From Eubacteriales bacterium mix99 (GTDB taxonomy: Bacteria > Bacillota > Clostridia > Caldicoprobacterales > DTU083): a stretch of 64,000 bases of DNA. Within the stretch, counting starts at the first letter, position 1, and each line of letters starts with the position of its first letter. The notes below the pieces were generated by a model, which did no database searches, was not told the DNA's origin, and saw only the letters and a program-made list of their open reading frames with translations. Shown here piece after piece: positions 54,562 through 61,885 of this stretch. The translations under genes were made by a program, and so were the position numbers. The stretch covers positions 1,024,500 through 1,088,499 of the forward strand of contig CP121690.1 of NCBI GenBank assembly GCA_038396605.1, written 5' to 3'.

Positions 54562-56432
54562 TTTACAGGAGAATGGCAGACGGCATCCCGAGGGAGACTG
54601 CAGCGGACGACATTGCATTTGACAGACATTATGATGTGATCGTAGCGGGAACAGGCACTGCCGGATCCTTTGCCGTTCTGGCAGCTGCCATGCAGGGAGT
54701 ATCTGTTCTGGGCGTTGATCGGTTTTCCGGTGCCGGTGGGATGAGTACGTTTGGTTATGTGGATGGTTATTATTATGGTGCCAATGGAGGCATGTATGAA
54801 AAAATCGACCGGGAGGGCAAAGCCCTGCAGGATGAGATGTTTCTCGGGAAAGTGGAAGCAAAACAATACCTGTTGGAAAAAAAGGCGGCAGATCAGGGAG
54901 CGGAGTTTTTATTTGAAACCGTTGTAACAGGGGTTTACTTGAACGGAAAGACCGTTCGGGGCATTTCCGTACTGACGGAAGATGGAGTACAAAATCTGGC
55001 CTGTGAGATGCTGATCGACGCCACTGCGGAGGCAGAGGTATGCGCTATGGCTGGTTGTGCGGTAGACTGCGGCAGGCAATCCGACGGGAAAACCAGGCCG
55101 TATACCAGCGTGAAGGTTTGGGTAACAGAGGAAGGAAATATCGCCAGAACCAATCATGACAGTGGCTATATCAATCAATACGATCCAAAAGAGCTTTCCA
55201 ACGCCATTTTGGCTGCCCATGAAAGTCAGCTCCTGGGGGAATTCCGCAATAAACATGGAAGAGTACTCTTTTTAGCTCCCTCTATCGGGATCCGGGAAGG
55301 CAGACGCATTCTGGCGGAGGAAACCGTCACCATGCAGAAAATTCTGGACGGGGACCAGACCAAAACTCCGTTGTTTTATGCTTACTCTGATTTTGACAAA
55401 CATGGAAAGGACAATGCTCTGGAAACGGAGCTTCTGCAGGACTGGTATGTGGCAAGCAACCTAAGCACAGTCTGTTTGTCGGTGCCCATTTCCATAAAAT
55501 CGCTGATTCCAAAAGGATACCGGTCTCTTCTGACTGCCGGGAGGCATATTGGAGTGGATCATGATACGGCAAGTCTTGTTCGCATGAAAAAGGATATGTT
55601 CAAATGCGGGGAAAGTGCAGGCGTCTGTGCTGCTTTGGCGGTAAAAAAAGGCGTTCAGCCCATAGATCTTCCTTATAAGGAAGTCCGGGAAATATTGCAG
55701 GAAACCGGATGTCTGCAGGAAGAAAACAATGTGGGAATCATGTTTGATGACCAGTATCGAAGAATGCAGGTTCGCTGGCTGACAGATGAAAATGAGATCC
55801 GGAGGGAATTGGCCGGAGATATGCCGGGCATTGCCATTTATTCCTGCAAACGTCTGGGGAATCGGATGGCGGAAGAGTTGAAGCAATGGATGTCTGGTGC
55901 GGACGGGAATGAATTGCTGCGCAGCAATTGTGCCATAGCTCTTGGATTGATTGGGGATAAAGCCTGTCTGCCCGTCCTTCGGGATATTGTCCGAAACCGT
56001 GATAGTTTTTATTATAAGGATAATCGGAGGACGAATCAGTTGAGAACGGTTATCGCCATCTATCTGGCTGGTAAACTGGGAGATATGGAATTGGCTCCAA
56101 TGCTGAAGGAAATCCTTTTGGACGAAAGGGAATATGGAAAAGGACTATATCATGAAATAACAAAAACCAGCTATCTGTTCAATCCGAACAGGAATTTCAA
56201 TGAAGTGTATTTCCAGGTGATTTCCTATGCAGCGGTTTCCCTGATCCGGATTATGGAAAAACATCCGGAGAATCAGGAGTTTCGGAAAGAAGGTCTGAAA
56301 ATACTGAAAGAAGCCTTTGGGGATGATTTTCATATTCAGAAGACGACTTCCATGCCGGAAGGAACATTTGAATATGCATCCATGCAAAATATCAGGGATT
56401 ATGTAAATCGTTACTGCCGTAAAAAGTTGTAA
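54558..56432 (+). CDS. FAD-dependent oxidoreductase (PF12831-like) with C-terminal helical repeat region
   Basis: A 624-residue flavoprotein: HYDVIVAGTGTAGSFAVLAAAMQG (FAD-binding, about 24-47), VDRFSGAGGMSTFGYVDGYYYG, LIDATAEAEVCAMAG (about 155) and GYRSLLTAGRHIGVDHDTASLVRM (about 315-338), all typical of the FAD_oxidored family. From about residue 430 on, helical segments (LLRSNCAIALGLIGDKACLPVLRDIV; LRTVIAIYLAGKLGDMELAPMLKEIL) look like HEAT-type repeats. No signal peptide. The presence beside a sugar-type importer suggests oxidation of an imported carbohydrate or glycoside, but this is inference. Confidence 0.8.
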   Translation: MIYRRMADGIPRETAADDIAFDRHYDVIVAGTGTAGSFAVLAAAMQGVSVLGVDRFSGAGGMSTFGYVDGYYYGANGGMYEKIDREGKALQDEMFLGKVEAKQYLLEKKAADQGAEFLFETVVTGVYLNGKTVRGISVLTEDGVQNLACEMLIDATAEAEVCAMAGCAVDCGRQSDGKTRPYTSVKVWVTEEGNIARTNHDSGYINQYDPKELSNAILAAHESQLLGEFRNKHGRVLFLAPSIGIREGRRILAEETVTMQKILDGDQTKTPLFYAYSDFDKHGKDNALETELLQDWYVASNLSTVCLSVPISIKSLIPKGYRSLLTAGRHIGVDHDTASLVRMKKDMFKCGESAGVCAALAVKKGVQPIDLPYKEVREILQETGCLQEENNVGIMFDDQYRRMQVRWLTDENEIRRELAGDMPGIAIYSCKRLGNRMAEELKQWMSGADGNELLRSNCAIALGLIGDKACLPVLRDIVRNRDSFYYKDNRRTNQLRTVIAIYLAGKLGDMELAPMLKEILLDEREYGKGLYHEITKTSYLFNPNRNFNEVYFQVISYAAVSLIRIMEKHPENQEFRKEGLKILKEAFGDDFHIQKTTSMPEGTFEYASMQNIRDYVNRYCRKKL

Positions 56433-56542
56433 GAGCTATAAAAACCGTGAAAGCTTTGTCATGCCTGTTTCAATATTACCTTACAACAGACTTCAATACA
56501 GAAGGATGGAGTGTTTTGGAAAAGCGTGATTTCTGTTCAGGG

Positions 56543-57649
56543 TCACGCTTTTTCCTTAAACGAGCTGTTGTCCCCGCAGTGCCGGGTCCGCAGACGGATA
56601 TCCTGACCGGCAAAACGGAATATCATGGTGTTCTGGGTGTCAAACAGCCGGGAGGTTACCCGGTCCGAATAAAAATCCCTCAGGTCCGACAAGGACAGAT
56701 TGGTGGACAGGAAGGTATGCTGTTTCTGCAGATACCGTTCATTCAGGATATTGAACAGTTCCTCAGCGGTGAAATTATTACGCCGGGTCTCCGTGCCCAG
56801 ATCATCAATGATCAGAACATCCACGCTGAAGATACGGTCCTTCAGGAGAAGGGCTCCTTCCTCCGAATTTTGCAGGGAACTGCGGAATAAATTCTCAAAC
56901 AGATTGAAGGAGGTCAGCTTCAGGACGGTATAACCCTTCTCCAATATGGATTTTGCCAGGCAATTCAACAGGAATGTTTTTCCCAGTCCGGTCTTTCCGG
57001 TAAACAGAATATTCTTTTTCGGATTGTCCGGATAGGCGGTCTGATAGTCCCAGAGTACATTTTTCAGGTGCTCCATATATTCCCTTTGATTCAGCTTGCT
57101 GCCTTCCATCGGTGCTTTCGGAAAGACGCCGGCATCAAAGGTTCCGAAGTTTTCCTGCTCTGTTTCGGAGAGTTCGGCAAAGCGATAGGAACGCTCTGCC
57201 AGCTTCTGAATCAGGCAGCTGCACTTTTTTTTCACCAGATCCCCCACATAACCGGTATCCCTGCACCTGGGGCATCGGAAATGGGTATCGAGATAATCCC
57301 TGGGATATCCGTGCTCTGCAAGAAGTGCGGCTTCCTTTTCCTTTGTCTGACGGCTCCATTCCGATTCCATGTCCGGACTGGATTCTGTGCCTTGATCCGG
57401 TTTTGCATTCCTGTCTGAATCGGCTGGCCCGCTGACCGATCCTTTTGCAGTGCTATGAGAGATGGGATCGGACTGCCGAACCAGGGTCCGGGCTTTTTTC
57501 GCCATGGAAGACACAAGAGAACGGCGCAGCCGGGCAAGCTCGGGTATGCTGCGAAGGACTTCCGCTTCCCGCTCTTTCTGCGCCTGCTGCTCTTCCAGCC
57601 GATAGGCATCATATTCTCTCAGTATTTCTTTCAGCAATTCATCTTTCAT
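56543..57649 (-). CDS. DnaC/DnaI-like helicase loader ATPase
   Basis: A 368-residue AAA+ protein. The N-terminal third has a helix-rich part and a zinc-type motif CPRCRDTGYVGDLVKKKCSC (about 120-140). The ATPase part has Walker A GKTGLGKTFLLN (about 220), Walker B VLIIDDLGTE and the C-terminal LSTNLSLSDLRDFYSDRVTSRL. It probably loads the DnaB helicase encoded at 42616. It is the downstream gene of a pair with dnaD, separated by 20 bases. Confidence 0.92.
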   Translation of the reverse strand: MKDELLKEILREYDAYRLEEQQAQKEREAEVLRSIPELARLRRSLVSSMAKKARTLVRQSDPISHSTAKGSVSGPADSDRNAKPDQGTESSPDMESEWSRQTKEKEAALLAEHGYPRDYLDTHFRCPRCRDTGYVGDLVKKKCSCLIQKLAERSYRFAELSETEQENFGTFDAGVFPKAPMEGSKLNQREYMEHLKNVLWDYQTAYPDNPKKNILFTGKTGLGKTFLLNCLAKSILEKGYTVLKLTSFNLFENLFRSSLQNSEEGALLLKDRIFSVDVLIIDDLGTETRRNNFTAEELFNILNERYLQKQHTFLSTNLSLSDLRDFYSDRVTSRLFDTQNTMIFRFAGQDIRLRTRHCGDNSSFKEKA

Positions 57650-57669
57650 ATGCTGCTGCTCCTGGTTTC

Positions 57670-59292
57670 TTATTTTTCGATATTTTCAAACAGGTTGTCC
57701 AGATCCTCTTCTGTATAGCTGTGTTGTGGGAATTTATTGAAGTCAAGCTGTTTTTTCAGTCCGTTTCCTTTCTTTCCCGTGTTTTGCTTCATGAGTTCCA
57801 GCTCCTTTTTGTGCTGCTCATGATCTTCTTTTCCTGCCCGGATCGTGCGGATGCCTTTTCCATGCCAGCTTTCAAGGATCTTATTCAAAAAGCGGATCTT
57901 GTCCTTTGCCAGGCTGGAGTACTCCGCTGCCAGCAGTATGACTTCAAAGGGCATATTCCAGGCTTCCGTCCATTGCCGATAAAGCTTCCGTTCGGAACCG
58001 GAAATATTTGCTGCGTTGTCTCCCGTACGTTCCAGGATTGCCCGGATCTCATTGTCCGTTGCCTGTCTCCTGGACAGGAAGTCCTTTACTTCCGGTACCG
58101 TGGTCAGACCGTTTTTGGCCCATTGTTTCAACATGCCGTCCAGATACTCAAAGGAATTTGCATTCTTTCGGACGCATTGCCTGCAGGCCTGGAGAATGAC
58201 GTCGTGGCCCAAATTATAGTCGTGGGTCCAGCTGCGGTACATGGCCAGATGCTCCGGAGTTGGTTTGCTGCCCTTATAACCCAGTTGCTGATACACTTCC
58301 TTGAGCCGGGAGGCATCGCTTTCCTGGGTATCCATATGCATTTTGACTTCCTGTGGGGTGGTAACATCCTTTTTGTGCATATTCTCCAGGATCTTGTCCA
58401 GATAGCCAAAGTTGGGGGACTGCACCTTGGTGGTTTCCTTGCAGGCCAGCAGAATGGAAGCCAGACTGAACCCCCAGCCGCGCCATTTTTTATACAGCTC
58501 CAACTCCGCCTTGGAGGGAGAACGGTGAATTCCCAGGTATTTCAGAACCGCTACCGAATCCTTGAAGCAGGTATCGTTGGATTGAATGTATTCCTCTGCC
58601 TTCTGCAATGTATTGATACCGTCCCTGGCCCAGGTTTCCGCTACCTTGTCCAGATAATTGATCCGGATTTTCTTTCCCATACGGGATATGTAAAACTGTA
58701 CCATCATCAGGACGACTTCCATAGGCAGGTTCAGTATTTCGATCCAGTCATAGATCCTCAGGTACTCCTGCGGAGTCAGCAGACGGTTGCCGAATACCTG
58801 CTGCATGTTTTGATTGAAGTCCTTGTATTTGTACATTGTCTTTTCGGAACTCAGGCCCTGATTGTACAGGACATCCTTGATATTGTAAAATTCAATGCAA
58901 AGCTGTCCGTCCTTGTCCTTGCGGTAGGTCAGGATTCCCTGTCGCTCCCAGTATTGAAAGGCATTTTCTATAGTCCCGTTGTCGATTTCCAGGGCACGTG
59001 AAAAAGAATCCAGGGAGTTTTCCGTCGTATTGGGGTTATAACACTGCATCAGTCCATACAGATAGACTTTTACAAAGTCTCCGGGTGCCTTCAGCATGAA
59101 TTCATTGATAAATAGATTTTCCACAGGGGTAATATCAAACATCTGAAAGTTTTCCGAAAATTTACATAACGGCATTGCCACATCATCCTTTGTATAAAAG
59201 CCGTAAATAAAAGCAGTATCAAGCGGTATATGGAACCTCAAAATATTGGCAGCGCCTGTTGGATGTAGTCCAGCGGCGAACCCATTTATCAT
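57670..59292 (-). CDS. DnaD-family replication protein with four tandem C-terminal repeats
   Basis: A 540-residue protein. The N-terminal winged-helix domain (about 45-150; FDITPVENLFINEFMLKAPGDFVKVYLYGLMQC) is the DnaD DDBH1 domain. Four copies of the DnaD C-terminal domain follow, near residues 163-236, 248-315, 332-405 and 416-487, each with a conserved 'Y..W......' and 'YLDKI...W...GI.T' core. The protein ends with SYTEEDLDNLFENIEK, the DnaD YxxxxLDxLF tail. Bacillus DnaD has one such domain and DnaB two. Start is uncertain: ATG 59292 gives 540 residues, ATG 59175 (before MPLCKF, AAAGGA upstream) gives 501. Confidence 0.85.
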   Translation of the reverse strand: MINGFAAGLHPTGAANILRFHIPLDTAFIYGFYTKDDVAMPLCKFSENFQMFDITPVENLFINEFMLKAPGDFVKVYLYGLMQCYNPNTTENSLDSFSRALEIDNGTIENAFQYWERQGILTYRKDKDGQLCIEFYNIKDVLYNQGLSSEKTMYKYKDFNQNMQQVFGNRLLTPQEYLRIYDWIEILNLPMEVVLMMVQFYISRMGKKIRINYLDKVAETWARDGINTLQKAEEYIQSNDTCFKDSVAVLKYLGIHRSPSKAELELYKKWRGWGFSLASILLACKETTKVQSPNFGYLDKILENMHKKDVTTPQEVKMHMDTQESDASRLKEVYQQLGYKGSKPTPEHLAMYRSWTHDYNLGHDVILQACRQCVRKNANSFEYLDGMLKQWAKNGLTTVPEVKDFLSRRQATDNEIRAILERTGDNAANISGSERKLYRQWTEAWNMPFEVILLAAEYSSLAKDKIRFLNKILESWHGKGIRTIRAGKEDHEQHKKELELMKQNTGKKGNGLKKQLDFNKFPQHSYTEEDLDNLFENIEK

Positions 59293-59440
59293 CTTATCAC
59301 ATCCGGAGATAATTTCAATAGAAACGACGGAGATCCATTTGAAATCTGAATAAAATGCTTGCCAAAAGAAAATAGTAAGTGTATGATAAAGGTGAGAAGA
59401 ATTGGAGAGATTACAGAGAGGATTAAGGGAGGTTTTGCAT

Positions 59441-59656
59441 ATGGCAGCACAGGCCACACAGATCACGAAGAATATGTCAATCGCTGAAGCCCTGAACATA
59501 GACCGCAGTACTGCTCCTATATTCATGCAGTTCGGGATGTATTGTCTGGGATGCCCGGCCGCTATGGGTGAGAGCATTGAAGATGCAGCCGCCGTTCATG
59601 GCATTGATGTGGATGCATTGATAAAAGCACTGAACGAGTATTTGGCAGACAAATAG
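59441..59656 (+). CDS. DUF1858 hybrid-cluster-associated redox disulfide protein
   Basis: A 71-residue protein with ITKNMSIAEALNIDRSTAPIFMQFGMYCLGCPAAMGESIEDAAAVHGIDVDALIKALN. The C35-x2-C38 pair and the surrounding residues define DUF1858, a likely redox or metal-binding module. GGGAGG lies seven bases upstream of the ATG. The gene starts 150 bases from the divergent dnaD and ends before a terminator. Confidence 0.93.
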   Translation: MAAQATQITKNMSIAEALNIDRSTAPIFMQFGMYCLGCPAAMGESIEDAAAVHGIDVDALIKALNEYLADK

Positions 59657-59675
59657 GTTTGACCTGCTTTGATTC

Positions 59676-59710
59676 AAGGCTCTTCCTCCATCGGGGAAGA
59701 GCTTTTTTAC
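59676..59710 (+). terminator. Rho-independent terminator after the DUF1858 gene
   Basis: GCTCTTCC (679-686) pairs with GGAAGAGC (695-702) and is followed by TTTTTT. Confidence 0.88.
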
Positions 59711-59727
59711 GCATTTTTTCGATAACA

Positions 59728-59878
59728 TGTGGATAACCCGTCGAAAATGTGGATAACTCTGTGGATAAGTGAGAAGGAAGTGGAAAGCAAGGCGGATTAT
59801 CCAGCGGAATCTGCAGGAAAAGTTGTGGAAAACAGGAGCTGTGGATTTTGGAGAAAACCATAAAGGAAATGTGGATAA
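59728..59878 (-). promoter_or_regulatory. Cluster of DnaA boxes
   Basis: Four perfect boxes read TTATCCACA on the minus strand (TGTGGATAA on plus) at 59728-59736, 59748-59756, 59760-59768 and 59870-59878. Near-matches lie between (TGTGGATTT at about 59840, TTGTGGAAAA at about 59823, and TTATCCAG on the plus strand at about 59796). All four perfect boxes have the same orientation. The region is intergenic, between the DUF1858 terminator and a flavoprotein gene. Confidence 0.85.
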
Positions 59879-59902
59879 CAGATAAGGAGGATCATACGGA
59901 AC

Positions 59903-61306
59903 ATGACGAAACAGGAATATGATGTGGTAATCATCGGAGCCGGGCCTGCCGGCATCTTTACTGCCCTGGAACTGTCAGGGAGGGACCGGAACCGAAAGAT
60001 TCTTATTGTGGATAAAGGCAGGGAAATCCGCAAAAGGAACTGCCCGGCCAGAAAGACGGGCAAATGCGTTAACTGCCAGCCATGCGCCATTGTCAGCGGA
60101 TGGTCCGGAGCGGGAGCCTTCAGCGATGGAAAACTCAGTCTGAGCCCGGAAGTGGGTGGCCGGATCCTGGACTATATGGATCGGAAAGAAGCCGAAGACC
60201 TGATTCAGTATGCGGACAGCATTTATCTCCGATTCGGGGCCAGCAGTGTCATTCATGGCCTGAACACAACCCGTGTGGATGAAATCAAATACGAAGCGCA
60301 GAAATACAATATCCGTCTGATTCCCTGCGGTGTGCGACATCTTGGAACGGAAAAAGCCTTTGATGTACTGATGGGCATGTATGATTACCTAATCAGCGAA
60401 ACCCATACGGAATTCTGTGAGCTCACAACGGCTCAGGACATACTGGTGAAAGACGGTAAAGTGGAGGGCGTGGTTCTTCAGAAGAAAGGAGAGGCACCGC
60501 AGACCGTCCATTGTGAGCACCTGGTTCTGGCTCCGGGACGGGATGGTGCAGAATGGCTGGCCGATCAGGCTGGAAAAATCGGAATCCGCACGTTCAATAA
60601 CGAGGTGGACATCGGTGTCCGTGTGGAAGTCCCCAATGCCATTATGGACCACCTTACAAAGGATTTGTATGAGGCCAAGATGGTCTATTATTCCGATACG
60701 TTTGAGAATAAGGTCCGCACCTTCTGCATGAATCCGGGCGGTGTGGTTTCCGAAGAACATTATGACGGGAAAATTGCCGTGGTCAATGGACACAGCTATG
60801 CGGATCCGAAGCTGAAAACGGATAATACCAACTTTGCGATTCTTGTTTCCACACGGTTTACCGATCCGTTCCATCAGCCCATTGAGTACGGCAAATATAT
60901 TGCACAGCTGGGGAATATGCTGACCGGTGGAGGAATCATGGTACAGAGACTGGGAGATCTGATGATGGGAAGGCGGACCGATGCAAGCCGTCTGCGCAAA
61001 TCAATCACGATACCCACCCTTTCCAGTGCGGTACCGGGAGATCTGAGCTATGTGCTCCCCCAGCGTTATCTGACTTCCATTACGGAAACAATGAAGGCTT
61101 TTGACAAGCTGGCGCCTGGTTTGTACGGAAGGGACACCCTGCTGTATGGGGTGGAAGTCAAATTTTACAGCAGCAAGGTGGAAGTGAACCATCAATTTGA
61201 GACAGAGGTTCAGAATATGTATGCCATCGGGGACGGCGCGGGAGTGACCCGCGGACTGATGCAGGCATCGGTTACCGGAATTGTCGTTGCCCGCAATATG
61301 ATATAA
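59903..61306 (+). CDS. COG2509-type FAD-dependent dehydrogenase
   Basis: A 467-residue flavoprotein: YDVVIIGAGPAGIFTALELS (about 6-25) for FAD binding, then the COG2509 marks CPARKTGKCVNCQPCAIVSGWSGAGAFSDGKLSL (cysteine-rich region, about 47-80), GRDGAEWL and the C-terminal NMYAIGDGAGVTRGLMQASVTGIVVA. The cofactor is predicted; the substrate of the family is unknown. AAGGAGG lies ten bases before the ATG. The start lies 24 bases after the last DnaA box, so DnaA could also regulate it. Confidence 0.93.
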   Translation: MTKQEYDVVIIGAGPAGIFTALELSGRDRNRKILIVDKGREIRKRNCPARKTGKCVNCQPCAIVSGWSGAGAFSDGKLSLSPEVGGRILDYMDRKEAEDLIQYADSIYLRFGASSVIHGLNTTRVDEIKYEAQKYNIRLIPCGVRHLGTEKAFDVLMGMYDYLISETHTEFCELTTAQDILVKDGKVEGVVLQKKGEAPQTVHCEHLVLAPGRDGAEWLADQAGKIGIRTFNNEVDIGVRVEVPNAIMDHLTKDLYEAKMVYYSDTFENKVRTFCMNPGGVVSEEHYDGKIAVVNGHSYADPKLKTDNTNFAILVSTRFTDPFHQPIEYGKYIAQLGNMLTGGGIMVQRLGDLMMGRRTDASRLRKSITIPTLSSAVPGDLSYVLPQRYLTSITETMKAFDKLAPGLYGRDTLLYGVEVKFYSSKVEVNHQFETEVQNMYAIGDGAGVTRGLMQASVTGIVVARNMI

Positions 61307-61327
61307 CGATTTGGCCAAAAATTCTGG

Positions 61328-61356
61328 TTGACATACGCAGAAGGCTGTTGTAGAAT
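61328..61356 (+). promoter_or_regulatory. Promoter of the tRNA operon
   Basis: TTGACA (61328-61333), 17-base spacer, TAGAAT (61351-61356), 34 bases before the first tRNA. Confidence 0.85.
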
Positions 61357-61390
61357 ATTACTTGTCCGCGAAACATAGGATATATTGCGG

Positions 61391-61466
61391 GACCCATTAG
61401 CTCAGTTGGCAGAGCACTTGACTTTTAATCAAGGTGTCCGGAGTTCGAATCTCCGATGGGTCACCA
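61391..61466 (+). tRNA. tRNA-Lys (TTT)
   Basis: Acceptor GACCCAT pairs with ATGGGTC; anticodon loop CTTTTAA gives anticodon TTT; T-loop TTCGAAT; CCA encoded. Confidence 0.97.
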
Positions 61467-61471
61467 TTTGG

Positions 61472-61546
61472 GACCCCTTGGTCAAGTGGTTAAGACATCG
61501 CCCTTTCACGGCGGTAACAGGAGTTCAAATCTCCTAGGGGTCACCA
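61472..61546 (+). tRNA. tRNA-Glu (TTC)
   Basis: Acceptor GACCCCT pairs with AGGGGTC; anticodon loop CTTTCAC gives anticodon TTC; T-loop TTCAAAT; CCA encoded. Five bases after tRNA-Lys. Confidence 0.96.
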
Positions 61547-61608
61547 TTTATAAAGTTTGGAAGGTCAGGGTTTGGAGACAGAACAGCTCTGGGTCCCGGC
61601 TTTCATTT

Positions 61609-61685
61609 GGCCCGGTAGTTCAGTTGGTTAGAATGCCAGCCTGTCACGCTGGAGGTCGTCGGTTCGAGCCCGTCCCGGGTCGCCA
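61609..61685 (+). tRNA. tRNA-Asp (GTC)
   Basis: Acceptor GGCCCGG pairs with CCGGGTC; anticodon loop CTGTCAC gives anticodon GTC; T-loop TTCGAGC; discriminator G and CCA encoded. Confidence 0.96.
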
Positions 61686-61687
61686 TT

Positions 61688-61763
61688 GCTGATGTAGCTC
61701 AATTGGCAGAGCAGCTGATTTGTAATCAGCAGGTTGACGGTTCAAGTCCGCCCATCAGCTCCA
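61688..61763 (+). tRNA. tRNA-Thr (TGT)
   Basis: Acceptor GCTGATG pairs with CATCAGC; anticodon loop TTTGTAA gives anticodon TGT; T-loop TTCAAGT; CCA encoded. Two bases after tRNA-Asp. Confidence 0.96.
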
Positions 61764-61766
61764 CAG

Positions 61767-61808
61767 AAAACCCACTAATCACAATGGTTGGCGGGTTTTA
61801 TATTTTGC
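61767..61808 (+). terminator. Terminator of the tRNA operon
   Basis: AAAACCCACTAATC pairs with GGTTGGCGGGTTTT (one mismatch, wobbles) around a short loop and runs into T-rich sequence. Confidence 0.75.
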
Positions 61809-61825
61809 TCCTGTTTATACGATAC

Positions 61826-61857
61826 GTAGTAATCACATAGTGTAGTAATCACATAGT
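61826..61857 (+). repeat. 16-bp tandem direct repeat
   Basis: GTAGTAATCACATAGT occurs twice head to tail (61826-61841, 61842-61857), just past the tRNA terminator. Confidence 0.9.
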
Positions 61858-61885
61858 AATGTCAAGGCAATCTCTCAGTAGAGTT

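Noticed and set aside
57445-59001. A 518-codon open frame on the plus strand opposite dnaD
   Set aside because: Antisense to a clear DnaD gene with domain repeats; composition is low-complexity hydrophobic/His-rich and no ribosome site is present.
61391-61885. tRNA cluster considered as an attachment site for a mobile element
   Set aside because: No integrase and no repeat of a tRNA 3' end found in the window.
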